From GCA-2687025 sp964473525 (lineage in GTDB: Bacteria > Poribacteria > WGA-4E > GCA-2687025), in NCBI GenBank assembly GCA_964473525.1, contig CAYYPK010000008.1:124001-188000 (forward strand): 64,000 bases of DNA, read 5' to 3'. The translations under genes were made by a program, and so were the position numbers. Below, piece after piece: positions 28,001 through 36,900 of this stretch. The notes under the pieces were generated by a model that was not told the origin of the DNA, did not search any database, and was given only the letters and a program-made list of their open reading frames with translations. Each line of letters starts with the position of its first letter. Within the stretch, counting starts at the first letter, position 1.

Positions 28001-30743
28001 GCAGCGCCAGATGGTTGCGTTCACGGGCGTGTCGGGATCGGGCAAGACGTCCCTTGCGCTCGACACGATCTACGCTGAGGGGCAACGCCGGTACGTCGAG
28101 TCGCTGTCCGCGTACGCGCGGCAGTTCCTCGGCCGCGTCGAGAAGCCGCACGTCGAGCACATTGAGGGCTTGTCACCCGCTATCGCCATCGACCAGAAGG
28201 CGCCCAGCAAGAGCCCGCGCTCCACTGTAGGCACCGTCACGGAGATATACGACTACCTGCGGATCCTCTACGCGCGCGCTGGTACCGCCCACTGCCCGAG
28301 CTGTCGGGAGCCGGTCGGTAGCCAGACGTCACAGCAGATCGTAGACAGTATCTTCCAGCTGCCCGAGGAAAGCCGCCTGCACGTGCTGGCGCCGGTAGAC
28401 CTCGCGCGAGGCGAAGAGTACGCGGAGATATTCGAACGCGCGAGCAAGTCGGGATTCGCCCGCGTCTGGGTCAACGGTGAGGTGCAGGAGCTCGAAGAGA
28501 AGCCTGAGTTGGACCGTCGCATCAAGCACGATGTCGCCATCGTCGCCGACCGCCTGATACTGCGCGAGGAGGATCGCTCGCGGCTGGCCGAGGCGGTCGA
28601 GGTGGCTCTTCGCGAGGGTAAGGGCGTCGTCCGCGTAGAGGGCGTGCACCGCGACGATGACGGCGAGGATCAGCCTCTGTCCGCCTCCTATAGCGAGCAC
28701 TTCGCCTGCGTACCGTGCGGCCTTAGCTTCAAGCCCGTGACGCCTCAGAACTTCTCGTTCAACAGTTCGCTGGGCATGTGTCCCCGCTGCGAGGGCATCG
28801 GGCGCGTAACGGGAGCCGACGAGAAGCTTGTCGTGCCCAACCAGAAGCGCTCGATCCGCACGGGCGCGGTCGTCGTGTGGGGCTCGGTCACGGCGAAGCA
28901 TCCTCTGGCGAAGTTCCTGGCGGGTCTAGGCAAGGAGCACGGCTTCTCCCTGTCGACGCCGTTCGAGAAGATCTCGGACGAGGCGAAGGACATCATCCTC
29001 TACGGCCGGCGCAAGCCGTTCGATTTCGGCGCTGGACGCGTCCGGTTCCGAGGGGCGGTCGGCATGGCGGATTGGCTCCACGTGCGCGGCGCGTTCACGC
29101 GCGAGGTGCGGCCGTTCCTGCGCCAGGTGGACTGCCCGGCGTGTCACGGCACACGGCTGATGCCGCTCGCGATGAACGTCCGCATCGGCGACCAGAACAT
29201 CATCGACGTTACCCGCATGACGATCCGCGACGCGTACACGTTCTTCCGCTCCGTGCGCCTCGAAGGTCAGCGCGCGCAGATCGCCCAGGAACTACTGTCG
29301 GAGATCGGGACTCGCCTCCAGTTCCTGCTGGATGTCGGTCTGGAATACCTGACGATGGCGCGTCCCGCGCCGTCTCTGTCCGGCGGCGAGGCGCAGCGCA
29401 TCCGGCTGGCGTCACAGTTGGGCTCCGGCCTGACAGGGGTGCTGTACGTTCTCGATGAGCCGACGATCGGCCTACACCCGAGAGACAACGACCGCCTCCT
29501 CAAGGCGCTCGCCAGGCTGCGGGACCTGGGGAACACGGTCATCGTGGTCGAGCACGACGAGGCCACCATCCGCATGGCGGATCACGTGTTGGACTTCGGC
29601 CCACGCGCCGGCCGCCATGGCGGCGAGATCGTCGCGGAGGGTTCAGCGGACAGCATCGTCGAGGACAGCGAGTCCCTGACTGGCAGATTCCTATCGGGCG
29701 CCGAGACTATCCCCCGGCCTCCGAAGCGCCGGAAGGGGCGAGGACCGTCGCTGCGCGTGGCCGGCGCGACACTGAACAACCTCAAGGAAGTCGATCTGAC
29801 GATCCCCCTCGGGACCTTCACCGCGGTGACAGGGGTCTCGGGCTCCGGCAAGTCGTCGCTCATTGAGGAGACCGTGTACCCAATCCTGGCGAAGAAGCTG
29901 AACGCCGCGCAGACTCGACAGGCTGGCCCGCATGCCTCGGTGGAAGGCCTGGAGCATCTCGACAAGGTCATCAACATCGACCAGAAGCCGATTGGCGAGA
30001 CGCCGCGGTCCAACCCGGCGACGTACACGGACGTCTTCACGGACATCCGCAAGCTCTTCGCCGAACTGCCCGAGGCGAAGGCGCGCGGGTTCGACTCCCG
30101 AAGGTTCAGCTCCAACCTCAAGTCCGGCCAGTGCGAGACGTGCTACGGTCACGGCTTCACGCGCATCGAGATGCAGTTCCTGCCCGACGTGTGGATCGAG
30201 TGCGAGACGTGCGAGGGCACGGGCTACAACCGCGAAACGCTCGACATACGCTACGCGGGGAAGAACGTCGCCGACATCCTGCACATGACGGTGGCGGACG
30301 CACTGGACCACTTCATCAGCATCCCTCGCATTCGCCGCAAGCTCGAGACGCTGCGCGATGTCGGCCTCGGCTACGTGCAGTTGGGTCAGTCCGCGACGAC
30401 GCTCAGCGGCGGCGAAGCGCAGCGCGTGAAGCTCGCGAAGGAGCTCGCTCGCCGCTCCACCAGCGGCACGGTCTACCTTATGGACGAGCCGACAACGGGG
30501 CTTCACTTCGACGACGTCCGCAAGTTGCTCGACGTCATCCATAGGCTTGTGGAGCAGGGAAGCACTGTCGTCGTCATCGAACACAATCTGTCGGTCGTTG
30601 CGTCTGCCGACCATGTCATCGACCTCGGCCCCGAGGGCGGCGAGGCTGGCGGCCACATCGTAGCCGAGGGCACTCCCGAACACGTCGCGACGGTGGACGC
30701 TTCGCACACAGGCAGGTTCCTGCGCCCGATGCTTGGGGTATAG
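25008..30743 (+). CDS. uvrA: Tandem-duplicated UvrA (two UvrA units in one polypeptide)
   Basis: UvrA is the damage-recognition ATPase of nucleotide excision repair and normally works as a dimer of about 950-residue chains. Here two complete UvrA units are fused: unit 1 at about residues 1-960 and unit 2 at about 975-1911. There are four Walker A loops (GVSGSGKS or GVSGSGKT near 46, 650, 1007 and 1610), four ABC signatures (LSGGESQR or LSGGEAQR) and four DEP Walker B motifs. Each unit keeps a C-x2-C...C-x2-C zinc module in the middle (for example CPSCATSYEE...CPECNGIG) and another late one (CEACQGHG...CEVCNGTR; CETCYGHG...CETCEGTG). ATG 25008 is preceded by GGAAGAG, so it is preferred over an upstream frame start at 24885. 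No key motif is missing, so both halves may be active. Chlamydial UvrA is a known example of such a fusion. No uvrB or uvrC is nearby. Confidence 0.97.
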   Translation: MNDPDQAAPEQSAPAFETITVRGAREHNLQDVQLELPKSHLICFTGVSGSGKSSLAFDTLYAEGQRRYVESLSAYARQFLGQMQKPDVDFIGGLSPTISIDQKSTGYNPRSTVATITEIYDYLRLLFARVGGMFCLECGTEVGAQTRDEIVDQLLALPEGQRLQLLAPVVRGRKGEYREELEDALKAGFARARVDGQMHELTDTIHLDRQLRHDIEIVVDRIVVKDGIRERIAESVETAVKLSGGLVIADTMDGEEMLFSQHYSCPSCATSYEEPSPQLFSFNSPKGACPECNGIGGTNQASEGKVVPDPSKTIREGAVLTWGELKERNPVAEGLADHLDFSLDTPWKDLTKKARKKLLEGLGDRRIPVTVYRDGKARQRRWRFGGILGNIEHRYRETSSEGVRRHYAKYMDTLECPECEGTRLCREAHAVKLGGRTIFDVTGMSVGDAQELFESIELTAREATIAEQVLKEIRGRLWFLRNVGLHYLSLNRTAPTLSGGESQRIRLASQIGTGLVGVLYILDEPSIGLHARDNKKLLDTLKHLRDIGNTIIIVEHDEETMRESDYIVDFGPGAGVQGGDVVVAGPPSKVMAEPASITGRYLSHEQQIAVPAERRIPDGDWLTIKGARQNNLKGLDVAIPIGLFTCVTGVSGSGKSSLVNDILCKTLARDLMRAEDSPGDHDEIEGIEHLNKIITIDQSPIGRTPRSNPATYVKVWDQIRQLYSQMPESRVRGYKPGRFSFNVKGGRCEACQGHGYKKVEMQLLADVWVKCEVCNGTRFTDETLDIRYKGKSIADALDMDIAQALEHFGDIPKIARKLKTLHDVGLDYIKLGQPAPTLSGGEAQRVKLSKELSRVATGQTLYVLDEPTTGLHFEDVRKLLEVLHELTDRGNTVVVIEHNMEVIKTGDHIIDLGPEGGEEGGYLIGVGAPEVVAEMDALEGEPATETGRFLRAALLAAASDAPPALPDAGPLNRAESITSIQVRGATEHNLKSIDVDIPQRQMVAFTGVSGSGKTSLALDTIYAEGQRRYVESLSAYARQFLGRVEKPHVEHIEGLSPAIAIDQKAPSKSPRSTVGTVTEIYDYLRILYARAGTAHCPSCREPVGSQTSQQIVDSIFQLPEESRLHVLAPVDLARGEEYAEIFERASKSGFARVWVNGEVQELEEKPELDRRIKHDVAIVADRLILREEDRSRLAEAVEVALREGKGVVRVEGVHRDDDGEDQPLSASYSEHFACVPCGLSFKPVTPQNFSFNSSLGMCPRCEGIGRVTGADEKLVVPNQKRSIRTGAVVVWGSVTAKHPLAKFLAGLGKEHGFSLSTPFEKISDEAKDIILYGRRKPFDFGAGRVRFRGAVGMADWLHVRGAFTREVRPFLRQVDCPACHGTRLMPLAMNVRIGDQNIIDVTRMTIRDAYTFFRSVRLEGQRAQIAQELLSEIGTRLQFLLDVGLEYLTMARPAPSLSGGEAQRIRLASQLGSGLTGVLYVLDEPTIGLHPRDNDRLLKALARLRDLGNTVIVVEHDEATIRMADHVLDFGPRAGRHGGEIVAEGSADSIVEDSESLTGRFLSGAETIPRPPKRRKGRGPSLRVAGATLNNLKEVDLTIPLGTFTAVTGVSGSGKSSLIEETVYPILAKKLNAAQTRQAGPHASVEGLEHLDKVINIDQKPIGETPRSNPATYTDVFTDIRKLFAELPEAKARGFDSRRFSSNLKSGQCETCYGHGFTRIEMQFLPDVWIECETCEGTGYNRETLDIRYAGKNVADILHMTVADALDHFISIPRIRRKLETLRDVGLGYVQLGQSATTLSGGEAQRVKLAKELARRSTSGTVYLMDEPTTGLHFDDVRKLLDVIHRLVEQGSTVVVIEHNLSVVASADHVIDLGPEGGEAGGHIVAEGTPEHVATVDASHTGRFLRPMLGV

Positions 30744-31301
30744 CTGCAAGCGCCGTCGCGATGGCGCGCGCCATGCGGCGCGGCATTGCCGTCCCCAGGA
30801 GGGCGGTCGCGTGATCAGTCGCGGCAGAAGTCTCGACCGGTGGTGTCTGCGTGCGAACGCCGGCCCGCCGAGGCGCCGAGCCTGTTGCACCCGACACCGG
30901 ACGCGGAGCTGGCCACCAGCATCGCGTTCCAGTAGCCGGGCGAATGCTTCCCCGGCGCTTCAGCGCGGCCCACACGGCTGTCAGTCCGCCGTTAGCCAGC
31001 ATGGGTCACGTGGGCGTCGCCCTCCTTCCAGATCGTCGTACCGAGAGGCCTTCGCGGACGCGTCCATGCGCGCGGCCGCCTGTCCTACACCCGCGATACC
31101 GCGTTGTCCTGTGCGCAAGCTCCCCTACGCCGCATGCGGGATAATCCGCAGGAAACTCCCCACGCGGCAGGGGGAAATACCTTACCGCGCTCTTCCGAAT
31201 CCTTTCGCGCCCTCCCGCAACTCAAGCGTTCTGTCTGACGGCACAGACCGTCGGCCGCGTCGATAATCCTCATAGCTGCGCGGGCCGGCGGGTCACGTCG
31301 T
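30744..31301. other. Intergenic region after uvrA
   Basis: No convincing gene is seen in these 558 bases. A perfect 14-base palindrome (ATGGCGCGCGCCAT, 30761-30774) just after the uvrA stop could be part of a terminator, but no T-run follows. The promoter of the small ORF/pentapeptide pair must lie in the right-hand part. Confidence 0.4.
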
Positions 31302-31541
31302 GTGAACCGCCTGCTACATGGGACACGCGCAACGGCAAGTGAGGGAGGCACGCTCATCAGGACTACAACGTTAGGCACATACACTGACGCGCTGGCGGGC
31401 CATCGCCGGCGAACCGACGCCGAACGCGTTGCCGCCGATGCCTCTCGCCACATGATCCGGTCGTCTAGGCGCCGGCTCGTCACCAACATCTCCGACGCGC
31501 TTGTGCTGACGGCAGAGCGGATCCACGGGAAAGAACTCTAA
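31302..31541 (+). CDS. Small hypothetical protein coupled to the pentapeptide gene
   Basis: This 79-codon frame starts at GTG 31302 and ends with TAA at 31539-31541, one base before the ATG of the pentapeptide-repeat gene. The product is basic and rich in Arg, Thr and Ala, with no signal peptide, membrane segment or recognisable domain. The tight junction is the main reason to believe it. Translation of this frame would deliver ribosomes to the downstream start, so it could also be a leader ORF. There is no strong ribosome binding site at its own start, and a chance open frame in GC-rich DNA is possible. Confidence 0.4.
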   Translation: MNRLLHGTRATASEGGTLIRTTTLGTYTDALAGHRRRTDAERVAADASRHMIRSSRRRLVTNISDALVLTAERIHGKEL

Positions 31542-31542
31542 G

Positions 31543-33522
31543 ATGCGACAGAACCTAGCCCTCCTACCGAAGGCCGAGCTAGTCGACACGCTACAGACGG
31601 CGCTGAACGTCAGCGGGACCGACTTGAGTGGCGTTGACCTCGCTGGGGTGAACCTCTCTCGGGCGAACCTCACTGGCGCGCGCTTCGATAAAGCAGATCT
31701 GAGCGGCTCATACCTGCAGGGAGTCATCGCGCGACGCACGTCCTTCGCGGGATGCAACTTCCGCGGCGCGGCGTTACCAGGCGCGGCGATGGCGTCCTCC
31801 AGCCTCCGCGGCGCGGACCTGCGATCCGCCGATCTTCGCTGGGGCAACCTGGTCGACGCGAACCTGCTGGGCGCGGACATGACCGGCGCGCAGCTGTTTG
31901 AGGCGTCGCTACACGGATGCGCCATGAAAGGCGCGAATCTCGGCGGCGCGCAGCTGGAATCAGCGGACCTGGACAACGCCAATCTGCGAGAGGCAGTCCT
32001 GCCCAATGCTGTGCTGCACAGCGCCACGTTGCGCAAGGCTGACCTGCACGACGCCGACCTGCGACGCTGCGATCTCCGCGGCGCGAACCTGACAGGCGCG
32101 ACGCTCACCGGGGCGCAACTGGAAGGCGCCGTCTACGACGCCGGCACGCGGTTCCCAGAGGGCTTCGAAGTCGACGGCTTGGAGATGATCTTCCTCGGAT
32201 CGGACGCCGACCTTTCCCGTATCGACCTGCACGAGTTTGAGTTCCGCGGCGAGGATCTGTCGGCGGCGGATGTGTCGCGGGCGAATCTCTCAGGCTCGGA
32301 CCTCCGTGGCGCAGATCTGTCCGGCGCGAATCTCGCCAGCGCGCGGCTCCGCGGTGCGCTCTACGACGCCGAGACCGTATTCCCCGAAGGCTTTGACGCC
32401 GATGCGGCGGGAGCCTACGCGGTTGTCGAGGGCACTGTCATCCGGTCGGCGGAAATGCCGTGGAAGCACCTCAAGGAAGCGGCGCTCAGCGGCTCGAAGC
32501 TAGCCGGCGCGGACCTAACAGGCGCGGATCTCCAGGCCGCGCAACTCAACTCAGCGGACCTGTCGGGCGCAGTTCTCTACAGCGCGAACCTGAGCGGCGC
32601 TGGTCTGCACGCGGCGAACCTGACACGCGCGAATGCGCGCGGAGCCATTGTCCAGCGCGCCGACCTGCGACGCGCGGACCTGCAAGACGCAGATCTCTCC
32701 TGGGCGGACTTTGGTCAGGCGGACCTGCGCGGAGCCAATCTCGCGGGCGCTTCCCTCGAGGACGCTTCCTTGATCGGCGCGCGCTACGACGATGCGACGA
32801 CCTTCCCGGCGGGCTTCGATCCCTCCGTTGCACGCATGATGGACGGCGAAATCGACGTGACCGCGAACGCCCCCGACGCGAACGCCCCCGACGACGCCGT
32901 CGAAGCCGTCGGACTGACGGCAGCGTATCAGCGACACGTCGGCCCGCGCGCCCGCGCCGTAGCCGCACATGGCATACTGATGCACGCTAAGCTCATGGCT
33001 GGCCCCGTGGGCCATTACGCTGGAGCCGGAGGGTTCGTCGCGGCTGTCGCGGCGATAGGCGCCGTGTGGCTCTTGACGAATACCAACCGCGCCGTTGCTG
33101 AGATCCCCAGCCCCGGAGCTGCCGTTGTGTCCACTACCAACGCGGCAGAGATAGATGGCGTGGCAGGAACGCTCGTTCCTACGCTGACGGTCGCGGAGCC
33201 CGTCGTCACGACACCGCCGGTCGAGTTCGACGTTGAGACAACGCACGTGACTGGCTCGCAGCCGATCGCTCCGCTCGCCGACCCCGCCCCGGCCCGTCAG
33301 CGCGCGCGCCGCGTGGCCAAGCCTGGCGTCGTACTCGTATCCGCGGATGCCTGGATCCCGGCGCCGACTCCCTTGGTAGCGCCGGGCGCGGGAGCTGGGA
33401 CGGAAGATGCGTCGCTCTCCGATTCGCCGCAGGACGTAGCGCCTGCGGACATCACTGAAGTCACCGGCTCCGAGCCTATCGCTCTGGCAATCACCAATGC
33501 GGGTCCCGGACTGGGTCGCTAG
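31543..33522 (+). CDS. Pentapeptide-repeat protein with C-terminal membrane segment
   Basis: Residues about 20-425 are almost continuous pentapeptide repeats of the A(D/N)LxG type, which fold as a right-handed quadrilateral beta-helix. Three blocks are separated by a loop of the form Y-D-A-x-T-x-F-P-E-G-F, seen near 200, 280 and 420. This loop is common in cyanobacterial-type pentapeptide proteins. After a linker, a single membrane segment lies at about 490-510 (GGFVAAVAAIGAVWLL). It is followed by a Pro/Thr/Val-rich tail of about 150 residues, probably on the other side of the membrane. Some pentapeptide proteins mimic DNA and protect gyrase, but the membrane anchor and irregular faces do not point to that here. 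Its partner is unknown. It follows the small ORF at 31302-31541 by one base. Confidence 0.85.
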   Translation: MRQNLALLPKAELVDTLQTALNVSGTDLSGVDLAGVNLSRANLTGARFDKADLSGSYLQGVIARRTSFAGCNFRGAALPGAAMASSSLRGADLRSADLRWGNLVDANLLGADMTGAQLFEASLHGCAMKGANLGGAQLESADLDNANLREAVLPNAVLHSATLRKADLHDADLRRCDLRGANLTGATLTGAQLEGAVYDAGTRFPEGFEVDGLEMIFLGSDADLSRIDLHEFEFRGEDLSAADVSRANLSGSDLRGADLSGANLASARLRGALYDAETVFPEGFDADAAGAYAVVEGTVIRSAEMPWKHLKEAALSGSKLAGADLTGADLQAAQLNSADLSGAVLYSANLSGAGLHAANLTRANARGAIVQRADLRRADLQDADLSWADFGQADLRGANLAGASLEDASLIGARYDDATTFPAGFDPSVARMMDGEIDVTANAPDANAPDDAVEAVGLTAAYQRHVGPRARAVAAHGILMHAKLMAGPVGHYAGAGGFVAAVAAIGAVWLLTNTNRAVAEIPSPGAAVVSTTNAAEIDGVAGTLVPTLTVAEPVVTTPPVEFDVETTHVTGSQPIAPLADPAPARQRARRVAKPGVVLVSADAWIPAPTPLVAPGAGAGTEDASLSDSPQDVAPADITEVTGSEPIALAITNAGPGLGR

Positions 33523-33902
33523 CAGCGTCCAGCGATCCCCGCGCGGTCACCTTCGAATCCGAGATGCGCGGACAGCGGGAGTTCATAGCTCCCGCTGTCC
33601 GTGTTCGGCGGCCCAGGGCCGTGTCCCGTGGTCTTGTCACCATCGCGCGGCGCCCACGATCGACGGGCCCACCCCTCGCCTGCCTTCGCGTGTCTCTCGC
33701 AAGCCGCACATTGCGCCCAGTCCTCCCCGCCAATGCATTCCACGCCCCCAACGCTGGTATACTTGACCGTAAGTCTTTGGCGGGGCCATAGACGTTCCAT
33801 GGACTGCCCCAGGGGTGTGCGCGCCCACCGGCCGGACAGAGGCCATACACGAGGAGGTCCCGAGCCCTGGTTACCCCATCGCCTAACTGCCGTCGCGACG
33901 GC
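33523..33902. other. Intergenic region between the pentapeptide and C25 peptidase genes
   Basis: Apart from the strong hairpin at 33566-33604, I see no gene or RNA in these 380 bases. The promoter of the giant peptidase gene should lie here. Confidence 0.4.
33566..33604 (+). terminator. Strong hairpin after the pentapeptide gene
   Basis: CGGACAGCGGGAG (33569-33581) and CTCCCGCTGTCCG (33589-33601) form a perfect 13-pair stem with a 7-base loop, extendable by three outer pairs with G-U wobbles. It sits about 45 bases after the stop codon. No clear T-run follows, so it may act as a terminator or an mRNA 3'-end stabiliser. Confidence 0.6.
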
Positions 33903-36900
33903 GTGCGGCGCCGTCTGCTGTCCGTCGGAGCGCTGCTGCTGATTGTCACGGGAGCGCGCGCGTCGGCGGCGGAGCCCGTGCGCATCGTATCGTCGGACGC
34001 ATCCTCCATCGTGTTGGACTTCGCCCTGTCGGGTCTACGCGAGACCATCGATCCCGAGGGACTACCTGCTCTCACGTTCGACGGCGCCTCAATCGGGCAC
34101 TCGCACGGCCACGACGGAGACCCGGCCAGTGTCGGCGCCCCAGCGGCGGTCGAGCTTCCCCACCTAACGGTTCCCCTGGGTCTGCCACCTGATGTCACCC
34201 CCAGCGCCGCCCTGGTCACGTCGGAGACGGAACGCGTCCCGCTGAGCGAGTTCCCCTTCCTCGCGGCCGCCACCCAAGTTCGCCATGAGGAGTTCGTGAC
34301 GGCGAGCGTGGCGGGCTATGTGCGGGACCAGTACATCGCCCGCGTGACGATACGCCCGGTGGCGCTTGTCGGCGGAGCGCTCGAGGTTACGACGCGGTGC
34401 CGCATTCGGGTGACGTTTGGGTCCGTCCCGGCGGCCCCGGCGTTCGGGCGTCGTCCCATGCCGCGTTCGGAGGCGTTCGAAAGCCTTTACAGGGGCCTGC
34501 TGGTTAACTACGAGCAGGCGCGCAAATGGCGGAAGGGCCGCATCCGACCGCGCACAGCCCCGTCGGCATCCCAGGCATCGACCGGCCGGGTGCGTATGCG
34601 CATTGACGAGACCGCGCTCTACCGCGTGACAGCATCGGATCTAGCAGCCGCTGGGGTGGACGCCTCCGACATCGATCCGAGGACGTTCCGCCTGACTTAC
34701 CGCGACGATGAGGTGGGGATCGACGTCCTCGGCGCGGAGGACGGCGTGTTCAACGGCTCGGATCGCGTGATCTTCCTCGGGCAGCGCCTCGGCCACAGCC
34801 GCTTCACGAAGGAGAACGCCTACCTCCTGTCGTGGGGAGGAGACGCAGGGGTCCGGCCTGCCGTGAAGGACGCGACGCTGTCCGGCGTGGAAGTACAGAT
34901 GCCCACGGCGTACCGAGGGGCCGACTTCTACGAGGTGGACCGGATGCACGCGGACCTGGCGCAGGTCGTCGACGAGCGGGCAGATCACTACTTCTGGACC
35001 TCATTCACCGGCGGCGCGCCGAACAGGGCGGAGTGGGAGAAGACACTCACCGTCAACGCCCCCACGGAGGCGAACAACATCCCCCGCTCCGCGCGGCTGC
35101 GGATTGGCTTCCAAGGCGGTCGAGCGGCTTCGTTCCCGCATCGCATGCAAGTCAGCGTGAACGGGCGGCAGATCCTGGACACAAGCTGGCGTGGGCAGAT
35201 CCAACACTTCAAGGATGTCGGGTTCGACCAGTCCGTGATCGGTCCCAACATGAATTTCACGTTGCTGAACCTGGACCAGAACAACACTGCCAACAACACC
35301 GACGGCAAGCTCCCCGAGGAACGCGTCGATGTGTATCTCGACTGGTTCGAGTTGGACTATTGGCGGGAATTTCGCCACAAGTCGCGCGGCGTGCTGGTGT
35401 CCTCGCATGTGTACCCCACGCTGCGCGCAGGGCCGGTGAGATACGAGCTCACAGGGTACCCGAGCAGCCAGATATTCGTGTACGAACTCGGCGACGACGG
35501 GATTATCGGGAAGTTCGCGAACGTGCAGACGGTGGCAGGCGGCGACGGCAGGCAGAAGGTGAGGTTCCAGGACGTCCACAGTGTCCCGACGCGGTACCTG
35601 GTCGCGGCCAACTCGGACATTCGTCGGCCGCTCGAAATCCAGCTCGCGCCGCTGTCAGGTCTGGGCAGCCCCTCCATCGAGGCGGACTACCTCATCATCG
35701 CGCACGCGACATTCCTGGACGCGGCACAGGAGCTGGCGGACTACCGCGCTTCGCAGGGCCACAAGGTCAAGGTGGTCGACATGGAGTCGGTGTACAACGA
35801 CTTCAGCCACGGCGTCTTCAGCCCGTTCGCCATACAGAACTTCCTACGTCTCGCATATGTGCGCTGGGAGACGCCACCGGAGTACGTCCTGCTCATCGGG
35901 GACTCGCACTATGACTACAAGAGTGGCGAAATCCACAAGTACTCGGAGATCGGCATCAACCGCGAGCACTACCCCAACTTCGTGCCGACGATCCATTCGT
36001 GGGGTGGCAACGCGAGCGGCGAGACGGCGATGGACCACCGCTTCGTCACGATAGAGGGCGAAGACCCTCTGCCCGACATGTTTATCGGACGCCTGCCCGT
36101 GCAGCGCGCCAGCGAGGCGCGCGACATCGTACGGAAGATCATCGCCTATGAGTCCAAGGCGGAGGTCGGCTTGTGGCAGACGCGCATGGCGCAGGTGGCC
36201 GACGACCAGACGACGGGTGTCGGAGACCGCGTCTTCCAGGACAGTCGCGAGTCGCTCATCCAGACGGTCATCCCGCCCGCGTACGACGTGCAGAAGATAT
36301 ACCTCAAGGAGATTGGCACTGGCGCCGCGACCAAGGCGCAGATCAAGAAGGCGTTCACGGACGGAGCCCTCGTCATCGAGTACGCCGGCCACGGTGGTCG
36401 AGACATCTGGGCCGACGAGGACATACTCAGGCTCCCCGACACTGTGTGGTTGAGGAACGGTATGCGTCAGCCGCTCATGATCGCGACGACGTGCCAGATG
36501 AACTTCTTCGACAAGCCGGAGCAGTTCGGCGAGCGTTCCATGGGCGAGCAGTTCCTCCTCGGTCAGGGGCGTGGCGCCATCGCGGTCATCGGCGCCACGC
36601 GCAAGACCTTCGCGAGGTGCAACGCCATCTTCGACACGTTCCTATTCCCCGAGATCACCTCATCGGACACGACGGAGGTAGGGCCCATTCTGACGCAGGC
36701 GAAGATCATGGACTGGGTGACCAATCAGTCCATCATCTGCCTACCGGGCCTCGAGCAGTACGCGCTGTTCGGCGACCCAGCGTTGCGTCTGGCGCGCCCA
36801 GAGCTGCTGGCGGATGTCGCCGTTGCTCCACTGGCGGCAAACCCGGGACAGGAGGTCACCCTCCTGCAAGGGTTCCTGTACGACCCGCTGACCGACCCAC

